The notes beneath the pieces were generated by a model. That model saw only the letters and a program-made list of their open reading frames with translations. It was not told where the DNA came from and searched no databases. DNA of 58,164 nt from Corynebacterium sp. HMSC27B11 (lineage in GTDB: Bacteria > Actinomycetota > Actinomycetes > Mycobacteriales > Mycobacteriaceae), in the NCBI RefSeq assembly GCF_001815985.1, contig NZ_KV823566.1:1-58164 (forward strand), written 5' to 3'. This document shows, in pieces, positions 25,895 to 33,819 of this stretch. The translations under genes and the position numbers were made by a program. Within the stretch, counting starts at the first letter, position 1; each line of letters begins with the position of its first letter.

Positions 25895-26476
25895 TTAGCT
25901 TCCCAGTGCCCCCGGCAATAGTTTCGCGAGCCGGGGGCATCGCGCTTTCTTGAGCTGCAGAACCAGCGCAGCGGCGTCTGCTGTGCCTTCCTCAGCCGTG
26001 CCCTTCTTGCCCGTGCGCGCGGCCACAACCTGCGTCAACGCACCGGGATGGGTGGTGCCGAGTTCGTGGAGGAAATCGTCGGGGTTGATGACTCGGTAGC
26101 TCTCCCGGGCGGGCTTCTTCGTGAAGTCCGAGGGGCGGTTGAAGCTCAGCAGCGTGGTCGCCCCGCAGGCGGTTGCGGCGGCGTGCACGTGGTAGTCGCC
26201 GGGGTCCTTCCCGCTGAAGGCCAGGTCCTTGGGGTAATGGGGGAGGACGCCGTCCATCTCGCGGCGCAGCTCCGCCATCCGCTGATCCCGCTGCGCGCCG
26301 GTGGATTGCGGTACGCGCCAGTTCATCGTGGAGCCGGTCTCCGACAGGGTTTTTAAGGACGTCACGAGCCGCAGTTCGTACCCCTCACCGACCAGTGCTG
26401 CGCGCAGGTCGAAAAGCCACCGCAGCACGGTGGTGCTGGTCAGCACGTTGGCGTCGAGAAAAACGATGTGTGGCAT
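25895..26476 (-). CDS. PIN domain-containing protein
   Basis: 193 aa. The start VFLDANVL (5-12, D8) and the later DPGDYHVHAAATACGATTLLSFNRPSDF segment (about 98-125) match PIN nucleases, which use three to four acidic residues and Mg2+ to cut RNA. A C-terminal extension of about 55 residues is unassigned. Most small PIN proteins are VapC toxins with a VapB antitoxin just upstream; in the 251 bp upstream I find no open frame that could encode one, so its role as a toxin is open. Confidence 0.75.
   Translation of the reverse strand: MPHIVFLDANVLTSTTVLRWLFDLRAALVGEGYELRLVTSLKTLSETGSTMNWRVPQSTGAQRDQRMAELRREMDGVLPHYPKDLAFSGKDPGDYHVHAAATACGATTLLSFNRPSDFTKKPARESYRVINPDDFLHELGTTHPGALTQVVAARTGKKGTAEEGTADAAALVLQLKKARCPRLAKLLPGALGS
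25907..25939. terminator. Perfect 10-bp-stem hairpin after the gene at 24647
   Basis: TGCCCCCGGC (25907-25916) and GCCGGGGGCA (25930-25939) form a strong stem with a 13-base loop. It sits 33 bp after the stop of the plus-strand gene and inside the 3' end of the convergent PIN gene. No T-run follows, so termination is possible but unproven. Confidence 0.4.
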
Positions 26477-26508
26477 GGCGGGGAGGAACTGAGCGGTTCG
26501 GAGCGAAT

Positions 26509-26678
26509 TAATCGAACATATTAGCGAATAAGGGGTGTCCTTGTCTGGCTCGTTGCTAGACTAACAGGCGAAAACTTCCGAGAGTGCGCAGGTTAGTTTG
26601 TGCGACGCACCACTACGTTCGTTGTACTTTGCACGCAGCTGGGGGTGGACGGGCGCGAGGTTCGGCGGTAATCGAACA
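26509..26678. repeat. 10-bp direct repeat flanking the PIN / methyltransferase divergent region
   Basis: TAATCGAACA occurs at 26509-26518 and 26669-26678, 160 bp apart, in an AT-richer region of 251 bp without a gene. It may mark regulator sites for the methyltransferase promoter, or be chance. Confidence 0.45.
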
Positions 26679-26686
26679 GATTGACT

Positions 26687-26702
26687 TGGCTCACTGGAGC
26701 CA
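26687..26702. promoter_or_regulatory. Inverted repeat upstream of the cytosine methyltransferase
   Basis: TGGCTC and GAGCCA with a four-base centre, 26 bp before the methyltransferase ATG. Type II methyltransferases often repress their own promoter; this could be such an operator or an mRNA hairpin. Confidence 0.4.
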
Positions 26703-26727
26703 GAAGACTTGGACAGCGGAGTAAACC

Positions 26728-27783
26728 ATGACTGGAAATGATGATGCAGTGCCCGCCTTCAAGGCGGAGGCTTTAACTTCGGTGGAGATCTGTGCTGGTG
26801 CAGGGGGGCAGGCGCTAGGTCTGGAGCAAGCTGGGTTTGATCATCTCGCCGCCGTTGAGATCGACCCAGATGCGGTAGAGACGTTAAGGGCAAATAGGCC
26901 TAGTTGGAACGTTCTCGCCGAAGATGTGCTGAGTTTCGATATCGAACCTTATGCCGAGAACTTGGACTTGTTCGCTGGTGGCGTGCCCTGCCCTCCATTT
27001 TCCATCGCGGGTAAGCAGCTCGGAAAGGATGATGAGCGGGACCTTTTCCCGCGGGCGCTGCAGCTGGTCAGGATCGCAAGGCCCCGAGCGGTGATGCTTG
27101 AGAATGTCCGAGGCATGGCACAGCCGCGTTTCGAGGCCTACCGCGCCGAGCTCATCGAAGAGCTGAATGACATGGGCTATACCGTGTTCTGGGAGCTGGT
27201 CATTTCCGCCGATTATGGGGTGCCGCAGCTCCGGCCACGATTTATTATGGTGGCGCTGCAGCATGAATATGCAGAATATTTTGCCTGGCCTGAGCCGGTC
27301 TCGCATCGCACTACGGTGGGAGAGGCTTTGCACCATCTGATGTCCTCTCGCGGTTGGCCAGGTGCGACCGCTTGGGCAGCAGGTGCGCAAGACATCGCCC
27401 CAACACTGGTTGGCGGAAGTAAGAAGCATGGGGGCCCGGACGTGGGGCCTTCGCGTGCGCGTGCGGCATGGAAGAGGCTGGGGGTAAAGGGCTCGTCTAT
27501 CGCGGAGGAGGCTCCTGGCGCGGATTTCACCGAGGACCCGAACGAGGAGATGCCTAGGCTGACTGTCCAGATGGGTGGGGTGATCCAGGGATTTCCAGAG
27601 GACTGGAAGTGGATGGGCCGCAAAACCGCGGCGTGGAGGCAGGTCGGGAACGCTTTTCCACCGCCGGTTGCACGTGCCATCGGCGAGAGAATCGCCTCTG
27701 CGCTCAATAAGGAACCGATCCCCGATGGTTCGCTGCCTGCATTTCCGTATGGGGCGGTCCAATTGCTCGAAATGACTAGCTAG
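26728..27783 (+). CDS. DNA (cytosine-5-)-methyltransferase of a type II restriction-modification system
   Basis: Transfers methyl from S-adenosylmethionine to C5 of cytosine in the recognition site. 351 aa. Motif I VEICAGAGGQALGLEQAG (19-36), catalytic motif IV GGVPCPPFS with C88, motif VI MLENVRG (123-129), motif VIII QLRPRF (about 170-175), and motif X QVGNAFPPPVARAIG near the C terminus. The target-recognition region between VIII and IX is short. It is followed after two bases by the endonuclease gene, whose family predicts the site GCCGGC. Confidence 0.93.
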   Translation: MTGNDDAVPAFKAEALTSVEICAGAGGQALGLEQAGFDHLAAVEIDPDAVETLRANRPSWNVLAEDVLSFDIEPYAENLDLFAGGVPCPPFSIAGKQLGKDDERDLFPRALQLVRIARPRAVMLENVRGMAQPRFEAYRAELIEELNDMGYTVFWELVISADYGVPQLRPRFIMVALQHEYAEYFAWPEPVSHRTTVGEALHHLMSSRGWPGATAWAAGAQDIAPTLVGGSKKHGGPDVGPSRARAAWKRLGVKGSSIAEEAPGADFTEDPNEEMPRLTVQMGGVIQGFPEDWKWMGRKTAAWRQVGNAFPPPVARAIGERIASALNKEPIPDGSLPAFPYGAVQLLEMTS

Positions 27784-27785
27784 AT

Positions 27786-28673
27786 ATGAATTGCCCACGT
27801 ATGAACCCAGCTGTCCTTTCGCAGGCTCGTAAAGATTTCATTCAAGAGCTCATCGATACGGGAACCTTGGCGATCTCCGATAAAGGAATCGCCTCGAATG
27901 CCGATAGGGGCAGCCGGGCTAGCCGGGTTGTTGCGTTGCACCTGGCGGAGAATCTGGGCGTGCCTGTGCGACAGAAGCTAGCGGGGCAGACGGCGGGATC
28001 GAATTTTGAGAACGCGGTCGGCACCTTTCTGCGTACAACGATTCGGTCGATGGCGGCTGTGCAGCCAGGAAACTGGTTTGTCGACGTCGTGGGCTCCTCC
28101 CATCGTGCGAGTCACGTCGCTCGCTATGAGCCTTATCTTCACCTTGGGGATCTGGCGGTCGAAATCGAAAACAAGCCAACCCTCGCCGCGGTGCTGGGGA
28201 ACTCTTATTCCATCGCGCCGGACATCCTCGTCACGCGAGATGCCTATAGCGATGAAGCGTTGAACGCCGAGTTGGAGTTCGTGGATGAACAGGCTGGTTT
28301 GCTTTCTCCCATGCGCGCATCCAATACGCAGCCTTCCTCTTCTCGGTTTCTGCATGCGGTTGTCAGCTGCAAATTCACTATGCGTTCGGACCGAGCACAG
28401 AACACGCGGAGTGAGGCGCTCAACCTGATTCGCAACCGTAAGGGGCGCGCCCCGCACATCATTGCGATTACCGCGGAGCCGATGATTTCGAGGATCGCCT
28501 CCTTGGCCTTGGGCACCGGTGACATTGACATGGTGTACCACGCTGCGCTTCCTGAACTGCGCAAAGCGGTGCATGAAGCAGGTTCGGAAGACGCTAAGGA
28601 AATTCTCGAAATGCTGGTGCACGGGCGACGGTTGCGCGATATTTCCGACATGCCCCTGGATCTGATCTCCTAA
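27786..28673 (+). CDS. NgoMIV-like type II restriction endonuclease
   Basis: 295 aa. The C-terminal half (VSCKFTMRSDRAQNTRSEAL, then NLIRNRKGRAPHIIAITAEP, LALGTGDIDMVYHAALPEL and RRLRDISDMPLDL) strongly resembles NgoMIV as I remember it, a tetrameric enzyme that cuts G^CCGGC. The catalytic region would be TPDI-like APDILVTRD (Asp) plus the SCK motif (Lys). Specificity GCCGGC is inference from the family. The family's N terminus aligns better with an internal ATG at 27801 (MNPAVLSQARKDF); neither start has a clear ribosome binding site, and coupling to the methyltransferase is likely. Confidence 0.88.
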   Translation: MNCPRMNPAVLSQARKDFIQELIDTGTLAISDKGIASNADRGSRASRVVALHLAENLGVPVRQKLAGQTAGSNFENAVGTFLRTTIRSMAAVQPGNWFVDVVGSSHRASHVARYEPYLHLGDLAVEIENKPTLAAVLGNSYSIAPDILVTRDAYSDEALNAELEFVDEQAGLLSPMRASNTQPSSSRFLHAVVSCKFTMRSDRAQNTRSEALNLIRNRKGRAPHIIAITAEPMISRIASLALGTGDIDMVYHAALPELRKAVHEAGSEDAKEILEMLVHGRRLRDISDMPLDLIS

Positions 28674-28723
28674 AAATTCCAAGAACGCCACTAGCTGCAA
28701 GAGAGAAGCAGCACGCATGAAAG

Positions 28724-28749
28724 AACCCCAGCGGTAAGCCGCTGGGGTT
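28724..28749. terminator. Bidirectional hairpin terminator between restriction gene and acyltransferase
   Basis: AACCCCAGCGG and CCGCTGGGGTT form a perfect 11-bp stem with a four-base loop, between two convergent genes. The flanking A/T is modest on both sides, so it may serve either. Confidence 0.7.
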
Positions 28750-28782
28750 GATTCAGCAAGGGCGCCGAGCGCCGGGACCTAG

Positions 28783-31275
28783 CTAGTAAAAGTCGCCGGC
28801 CGGTGCAGCGGGTTGGGGAACCGCCGGGGCCTGCACCGGCGGGTGCTGCCCAATCTCATCCGGGCTTGGGGCGTCCAATCCAGCGCCAGGCTGACCGGCA
28901 TCCGGTTGACCAGCGCCCGGCTGCCCAGCGTCCGGTGCACCCGGTTGCTCTGCCCCTGGGGCTTCGGGAGCGACCTCACCGGACTCCTCAGCTCGCGCAT
29001 CCGGCGCCTTGCGGGCCTTATCCTCCGAGCCCTGCGCACCGCGCGGCTTCTTGTACATCTGGTATTCGATCGCGTCCGCGAAGCGGGAGGCGAAGATGTT
29101 CGTGAAGTGGTGCTGATCGCGGTAGGCCACCAGGTTGCCGATGATCGCCGGGCACCAGCCGTCCTTACAGAAGCCATCGGTGACATCCAGCAGCGTCACG
29201 TCCAGACCCGCATAGGCCTTGAACTGCGGGTCCTCCGGCAGCAGGGAGGCGTCCTGCGGGGTGCCGCACTCCGCGTTGATCTCCTCGATCTCCTCCGGCG
29301 TCGGGCGCCAACGGTCCCGCACGCCCGGGAAGTTCCGGCCACGCTCGGTGGCGGTGCGGGTGCCGTCCACCATCTCGCCCACGCACTCGCGCAGGTTGAA
29401 TGGCACCGGGTCACCCATCTCCGGCGGCTGGATGTGCCAGGCGTTATCGCGCATCAGGTAGCTGTGGATGCCGTTCTCGGTGAACAGCTTCACCAGGTCC
29501 ACGTACTCCGGCGGCACCTGCTCCGGCCCATTACCCGCGATATCCGACGGGCGGGTACCGGTCATCCACACGCCCTCGGTCGGCGGGTGGGCCAGGATGT
29601 GGTCCACAACCTTCTTCGACCAGGAACGGCAGGACGGGAAGTCCGAACCATCCCACTTCGTGATATTCGCGTTGACCGGGCAGCCCATCTTCAGGATCGG
29701 CATGAACTTCACGCCCTGGCGGCGGCCCACCTCGTCGAGGGCAGGGATGAAGTGCTCGGAATGGGAACCGCCAATCACGTACACCGTCCGCTCGGAGTTC
29801 AGATCACCGTAGGCGCATTCCTCCTCGGAGCGGTTGAAGTTCCGCTTCAGGATCAGGTGATCCTCCTCGAAGCCGATCTGGCAACCATCCGGCTGCGTCG
29901 GCGGCAGCAGCGGGCCCATCTCCTCGAACGGTGGGGCCAGGGGCTGACGGGGTGGGACGAAGGCGTCGTTACTGAAGGCCAGCGCGCCAGGGTAGTTCTC
30001 GACGTTCGACGCCAGGCGCCAGAGTTCCTCGCCCTCCTCGACCTGGTTCTTCGCCACCAGCGGGGCCGCGGCGACCACACCACCGGCGATCAGGATGATC
30101 ACCATCGCATAGGCGGTCTTCGGCCACACGCGGATGGCTTCCCACCAGTAGCTCGGGGTCCACAGCACGTGCGCGCGACGTGGGCGGCCGGTCTGGCGCA
30201 GTGGGCGCTCGATCAGGCGATTAGACAGCCATGCCATGACCACCGAGGCTGCGATGATGGCCACGCCGAACAATGGCTGCTCCTGGGCGTCGTAGCCCGT
30301 GTAGGAGACCAGGATGATCAGTAGCGGCCAGTGCCACAGGTACAGGGCGTAGGAGATCCGGCCCAGGAACTGCATGAAGCGGCTCTCCAGGATGCGGGTG
30401 ACACCCACCGGCTTGCCGTTCTGCCCAGCCAGGATCACCATCACCGCACCCACCAGCGGGAACAGCGTGCCCGGGCCCGGGAAGGTCTGTGCGCCATCCA
30501 TGATCAGGCCGGTGGAGGCGATCATGATGAGGCCCAGCCAGCCGAAGATCTGACGCACCCACGTGTTCAGCGGCGGCACGATCGGTGCCGGCGGCTTCTC
30601 GCCGTGGTCGGAACGCGGCATGATCAGCATGCCCAGCAGGCCACCCAGCCCGATCTCCCAGAAGCGGGAGAAGGAGTGGTAGTAGTTCACGGCCTGGTCC
30701 TGGCCGTGCTGGTACGTCGCGAAGGCGAAAGAAAGCACCGTGACTGCCGTGAGAATGACAGCCAAGGCCTTGCGGGAAAAACGTCGGAAAATGAGCGCGA
30801 TCAGGGTGACCGCGATCAGGGATGCGACGTAGATCTGCAGCTGCGCGGACATGCTCCACAGGTGCTGGAACGGCGAGACCGTGGAGCTGGCGGTGTTGTA
30901 ATCACGGCCCGAAAACGCCAGCTGCCAGTTGGTGATGTAGGCCAGCGCGCCGACCGCGTCCTTAGATAGCTGCAGGTGCTGGATCCGCGGCATGAGCAGC
31001 AGCCCGGCCGCCAACGTCGCGCCGACGACTACCGCGAGCAGCGGGAAGAGCCGCCGGATGATGCGCACGAGCGACTGAACGAATGTCAGCCCCTTCGGGT
31101 TGCGCGCATTCGCGAGCTGGGAGCCAAAGAAAAACACACCTCCCAGCAGAAGGAAGACATCCACGCCCGAGGACACCTTGCCCACGAAGACGTGGAAAAT
31201 CACCACGAGGGCGATCGCGAAACCGCGCAAGCCCTCGATATCGTTACGGAATCTTTTCCCACCTGTGCTGGCCAT
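28783..31275 (-). CDS. Acyltransferase-3 family membrane protein with SGNH domain
   Basis: 830 aa. About ten N-terminal helices form the acyltransferase-3 (OafA/YrhL) domain; RNDIEGLRGFAIALVVIFH (about 9-27) contains its conserved Arg/His motif. After a last helix near 390, an extracytoplasmic SGNH domain follows: VIGGSHSEHFIPAL (catalytic Ser, about 495-508) and YRDQHHFTNIFA (Asp/His, about 740-751). Such proteins O-acylate envelope sugars or glycolipids; the acceptor is unknown. The last 65 residues are Ala/Gly/Pro/Gln-rich with GAGQPDAGQPGAG-type repeats. Monocistronic. Confidence 0.88.
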   Translation of the reverse strand: MASTGGKRFRNDIEGLRGFAIALVVIFHVFVGKVSSGVDVFLLLGGVFFFGSQLANARNPKGLTFVQSLVRIIRRLFPLLAVVVGATLAAGLLLMPRIQHLQLSKDAVGALAYITNWQLAFSGRDYNTASSTVSPFQHLWSMSAQLQIYVASLIAVTLIALIFRRFSRKALAVILTAVTVLSFAFATYQHGQDQAVNYYHSFSRFWEIGLGGLLGMLIMPRSDHGEKPPAPIVPPLNTWVRQIFGWLGLIMIASTGLIMDGAQTFPGPGTLFPLVGAVMVILAGQNGKPVGVTRILESRFMQFLGRISYALYLWHWPLLIILVSYTGYDAQEQPLFGVAIIAASVVMAWLSNRLIERPLRQTGRPRRAHVLWTPSYWWEAIRVWPKTAYAMVIILIAGGVVAAAPLVAKNQVEEGEELWRLASNVENYPGALAFSNDAFVPPRQPLAPPFEEMGPLLPPTQPDGCQIGFEEDHLILKRNFNRSEEECAYGDLNSERTVYVIGGSHSEHFIPALDEVGRRQGVKFMPILKMGCPVNANITKWDGSDFPSCRSWSKKVVDHILAHPPTEGVWMTGTRPSDIAGNGPEQVPPEYVDLVKLFTENGIHSYLMRDNAWHIQPPEMGDPVPFNLRECVGEMVDGTRTATERGRNFPGVRDRWRPTPEEIEEINAECGTPQDASLLPEDPQFKAYAGLDVTLLDVTDGFCKDGWCPAIIGNLVAYRDQHHFTNIFASRFADAIEYQMYKKPRGAQGSEDKARKAPDARAEESGEVAPEAPGAEQPGAPDAGQPGAGQPDAGQPGAGLDAPSPDEIGQHPPVQAPAVPQPAAPAGDFY

Positions 31276-31435
31276 AGCCCCTTCATGCTATCGGGTGCCG
31301 GGCCGAACTCAGAAGAAGGCTCGCTGGTGGGGTGCGAGGAAGTGTCCTGCCCAAGCCCTGCAACGTCGGTGGCAGCGGCCGGAAAATGAGTGGGAGCAAG
31401 CTGATGCGAGGGGAGTGGACGGACGCGAAGTGGTG

Positions 31436-31993
31436 CTAGCGGAAACGCACCTCGGCGAGCTCGATCGCCTCCGACGGATCCGGCTGCCCCTTCGCGATCT
31501 CGACGTAGCGGCCCGCGTGCTCGACCAGTCCCTGCTGTGCCTGCTCGCTCATCTCACGACGCACCTTCGCCGGTACCCCCGCCGCCAGCGACGCCGCCGG
31601 GATCTCCTGGTTTTCTAGGACGACGCCACCAGCCGCGATGAGGCTTCCGGAACCAACACGGGCACCGGAGAGGATCGTCGCTGACATGCCGACCAGGACG
31701 CCGTCGCCGATCTCGCAGCCGTGGACGAGGGCCTTATGCCCGACGGTGACGTCCGAACCGAGGACACAGGGGGAGTCGTGGTTCGCGTGCAGGACGGAGT
31801 TGTCCTGGATATTTGTGCGTTCCCCGATGCGGATCGGGCCGACGTCCCCGCGCAGGACGCAGCCGTAGAAGACGGAGGAATCGGCGCCGATCTCGACGTC
31901 GCCGATGATGGTCGCGCCGGGGGCGATATAGGCGGATTCGTGGATGCGTGGGCGAACGCCCTGGAAGGGAAGGATCAGTGGTGCGGTGCTCAT
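31436..31993 (-). CDS. Gamma-carbonic anhydrase family protein (left-handed beta helix)
   Basis: 185 aa with hexapeptide repeats (IGDVEIGADSSVFYGCVLRGD, IGERTNIQDNSVLH, LGSDVTVGHKALVHGCEIG). The metal His residues of the gamma-class are visible at H in SVLHANHDS, VGHKALVHG. Family members hydrate CO2 or act as acyltransferases/PaaY-like proteins; activity here is not certain. ATG at 31993 with GGAA upstream preferred; METM at 32002 is an alternative. Divergent from the flavodoxin-like gene, with only 49 bp between starts. Confidence 0.87.
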   Translation of the reverse strand: MSTAPLILPFQGVRPRIHESAYIAPGATIIGDVEIGADSSVFYGCVLRGDVGPIRIGERTNIQDNSVLHANHDSPCVLGSDVTVGHKALVHGCEIGDGVLVGMSATILSGARVGSGSLIAAGGVVLENQEIPAASLAAGVPAKVRREMSEQAQQGLVEHAGRYVEIAKGQPDPSEAIELAEVRFR

Positions 31994-32042
31994 GGTTTCC
32001 ATCTTGCCCACTTCTTGGCCCGTGGGTGGCCATAATGGGGGC

Positions 32043-32534
32043 ATGGCTAGCAACACTCGAACTCTGCTGATCGTGCACCACAGCCCGACGGATACGGTGC
32101 GGCCGATTGCCCGGCGGGTGGTTGAGAAGTGCCAGGAGGCTGCCGCGCAGGCCGCCGAGGCGCTGGGGGAGAGCGCGCCCCGCATCGAGGTGGTTGAGCG
32201 CCAGGCCTTGGAGCCGGATAAGGCGGAGCTCCTGGCAGCGGACGCGGTGATCTTCGGAACAACCGCGAACTTCGGCTATATCTCCGGGGCGCTGAAGCAC
32301 TACTTCGACACCCTGTTTTACGAGGTCAACGAGGAAAAGAAGGGCACCCCGGTCTCCTGGTGGATCCGGGGTGGATTCGATACCACTGGGGCGGAGAAAG
32401 CGATGGATTCCATCATCGCCGGCCTGCAGTGGGAGGTGGCGGCTGAGCCTGTGGCCTTCACCGGGGACCCGGCGGAGCAGCAGGATCGGCTCGACACCAT
32501 GGCGGAGGCCATGGTGGGCGCGCTGCTCAGCTAA
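32043..32534 (+). CDS. Flavodoxin-like / NAD(P)H-dependent FMN reductase family protein
   Basis: 163 aa. TLLIVHHSPTDTVRPIARRV (7-26) fits the FMN phosphate loop of the flavodoxin fold, and FGTTANFGYISGALKHYFDTLF (about 77-98) the second FMN loop. A C-terminal helix follows. Electron-transfer partner unknown. The start is set by the flavodoxin fold beginning directly after it. Confidence 0.8.
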   Translation: MASNTRTLLIVHHSPTDTVRPIARRVVEKCQEAAAQAAEALGESAPRIEVVERQALEPDKAELLAADAVIFGTTANFGYISGALKHYFDTLFYEVNEEKKGTPVSWWIRGGFDTTGAEKAMDSIIAGLQWEVAAEPVAFTGDPAEQQDRLDTMAEAMVGALLS

Positions 32535-32547
32535 GGGCCGGGCGGGC

Positions 32548-32868
32548 TTACTTCGCGTCGGAGAGGAAGTGTGCGGCTCCAGCGGATGCTGCGGTGACCG
32601 CGAGGACAGCCGGCCAGGCGCCGATCTTCTTCGCCAGCGGGTGGGAGAGGCCAAAGGCCCCGAGGTAACCGGCGGTGAGCCCAGCGGCGGTGGGCGCGCC
32701 GACCTTGGCGTTCCAGGAGCGGGCGGCGTAACCGCCGGCCGCAGCGAGAATCACGCCACCGAGCGGGCGAATCTCGGTCTCGCGGGCGGTGAGCCAGCCA
32801 CCGATGAGCCCGGTGGCGATGACAGCGGCAGTGTTGACGTCCTTGGCCTTCTTCAGATTCATAGACAT
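32548..32868 (-). CDS. Small membrane protein of unknown function
   Basis: 106 aa with three hydrophobic, Ala/Gly-rich segments (about 14-28, 36-48 and 58-100). No family recognised. The gene is convergent with the flavodoxin-like gene and divergent from the DUF488 gene. A GGGGAT precedes the ATG; MNLKK two codons in is an alternative start. Confidence 0.65.
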   Translation of the reverse strand: MSMNLKKAKDVNTAAVIATGLIGGWLTARETEIRPLGGVILAAAGGYAARSWNAKVGAPTAAGLTAGYLGAFGLSHPLAKKIGAWPAVLAVTAASAGAAHFLSDAK

Positions 32869-32938
32869 ATCCCCAGGTTACCCGCGGACGTACCGTGGAG
32901 GGCGGAAGAAGAGATAAGCGGAACGAAGGAGCGAACAG

Positions 32939-33412
32939 ATGGAACTGGCACGGGTCTACGACGTCGTCAAAGACAGCGGCGCACAGGGGAGCGCGCAGAG
33001 CAGCGACCAGAACAGCGGTAGCGGCGGCGAGGCAGAGGCCTGGTTCCTGGTCGACCGGCTGTGGCCACGGGGAGTATCCAAGGAGAATCTGCCCCTGACG
33101 GGCTGGCCCAAGGAACTGACTCCCTCATCGGAGCTGCGCAAGGATTTCCACTCGGGTGAGCTGAGCTTCACGGACTTCAGCAACCGCTACCGCACGGAGC
33201 TGGATGATGCGCTCGATAACGGGGAGATTGAGGACGCACTGCGGGAACTCGAGGAGGCCGGCGCCAAGCCACCCCGTTCGGATGCGAAAACCGAGCAGAC
33301 CGCGAAGGACGGGGTGCTGCTGCTCTATGGCGCGAAAGACACCGAACAGAACCACGCGATCGTGCTCCTGGAGTGGCTCAACACCACGCTCCGAGAGCGG
33401 CGCGATCGCTAG
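32939..33412 (+). CDS. DUF488 family protein
   Basis: 157 aa. FLVDRLWPRGVSKENLPLTGWPKELTPSSELRKDF (about 37-71) is the DUF488/YeaO signature, and LLLYGAKDTEQNHAIVLLEWL closes the domain. Function of the family is not established. Two inserts rich in Ser/Gly/Gln (about 13-33) and Lys/Ala/Glu (about 108-122) lengthen it compared with the usual 115-120 residues. A good AAGGAG lies upstream of the ATG. Confidence 0.82.
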   Translation: MELARVYDVVKDSGAQGSAQSSDQNSGSGGEAEAWFLVDRLWPRGVSKENLPLTGWPKELTPSSELRKDFHSGELSFTDFSNRYRTELDDALDNGEIEDALRELEEAGAKPPRSDAKTEQTAKDGVLLLYGAKDTEQNHAIVLLEWLNTTLRERRDR

Positions 33413-33474
33413 AATAATTCGCCCTAGAAAAATAAACCTGGCATAAAACCGCAGGTGCTGGCAGACTGGAGGGC

Positions 33475-33762
33475 ATGGATACATTGATTCTCGCAGCACA
33501 AGCAACCCCGGCCCTCGGATTCATCGGCTGGATCATCATCGGCGGTCTGGCGGGTTGGATCGGCTCGAAGATCATGGGCACCGACGCGCAGATGGGCGTT
33601 CTCGCCAACATCGTCGTCGGTATCGTCGGTGGCTTCATCGGCGGTTGGGTCCTCACCCTGTTCAACGTCAACTCCGGCGGCATGTTCTGGAGCTTCCTGA
33701 CCTGCCTGCTCGGCGCGGTGATCCTCCTGTGGATCCTCAAGATGGTTCTGCCGAAGCGCTAA
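33475..33762 (+). CDS. GlsB/YeaQ/YmgE family stress-response membrane protein
   Basis: 95 aa, three hydrophobic helices: GFIGWIIIGGLAGWIGSKIMG (about 15-35), MGVLANIVVGIVGGFIGGW (about 41-59) and a C-terminal helix from FLTCLLGAVILLWILK. This is the pattern of the transglycosylase-associated/GlsB family, small envelope proteins linked to stress. Preceded by GGAGGG close to the ATG and followed by a terminator. Confidence 0.88.
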   Translation: MDTLILAAQATPALGFIGWIIIGGLAGWIGSKIMGTDAQMGVLANIVVGIVGGFIGGWVLTLFNVNSGGMFWSFLTCLLGAVILLWILKMVLPKR

Positions 33763-33786
33763 ACCGCCTCCGGCACAGCCCACACC

Positions 33787-33815
33787 AAGGAGCCCTTCGG
33801 GGCTCCTTTTTCTTT
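33787..33815 (+). terminator. Rho-independent terminator
   Basis: AAGGAGCC, loop CTTCGG, GGCTCC followed by TTTTTCTTTT. It ends the GlsB-type gene and lies directly before the 3' end of the convergent hrpB. Confidence 0.9.
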
Positions 33816-33819
33816 TGCC

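Noticed and set aside
26477..26727. Possible VapB-type antitoxin upstream of the PIN gene
   Set aside because: Reading the minus strand, candidate starts run into stops after a few codons (for example ATG-TTC-GAT-TAA).
28813..30324. Plus-strand frame of about 500 codons opposite the acyltransferase/SGNH gene
   Set aside because: Arg/His/Gly-rich composition and full overlap with a conserved gene.
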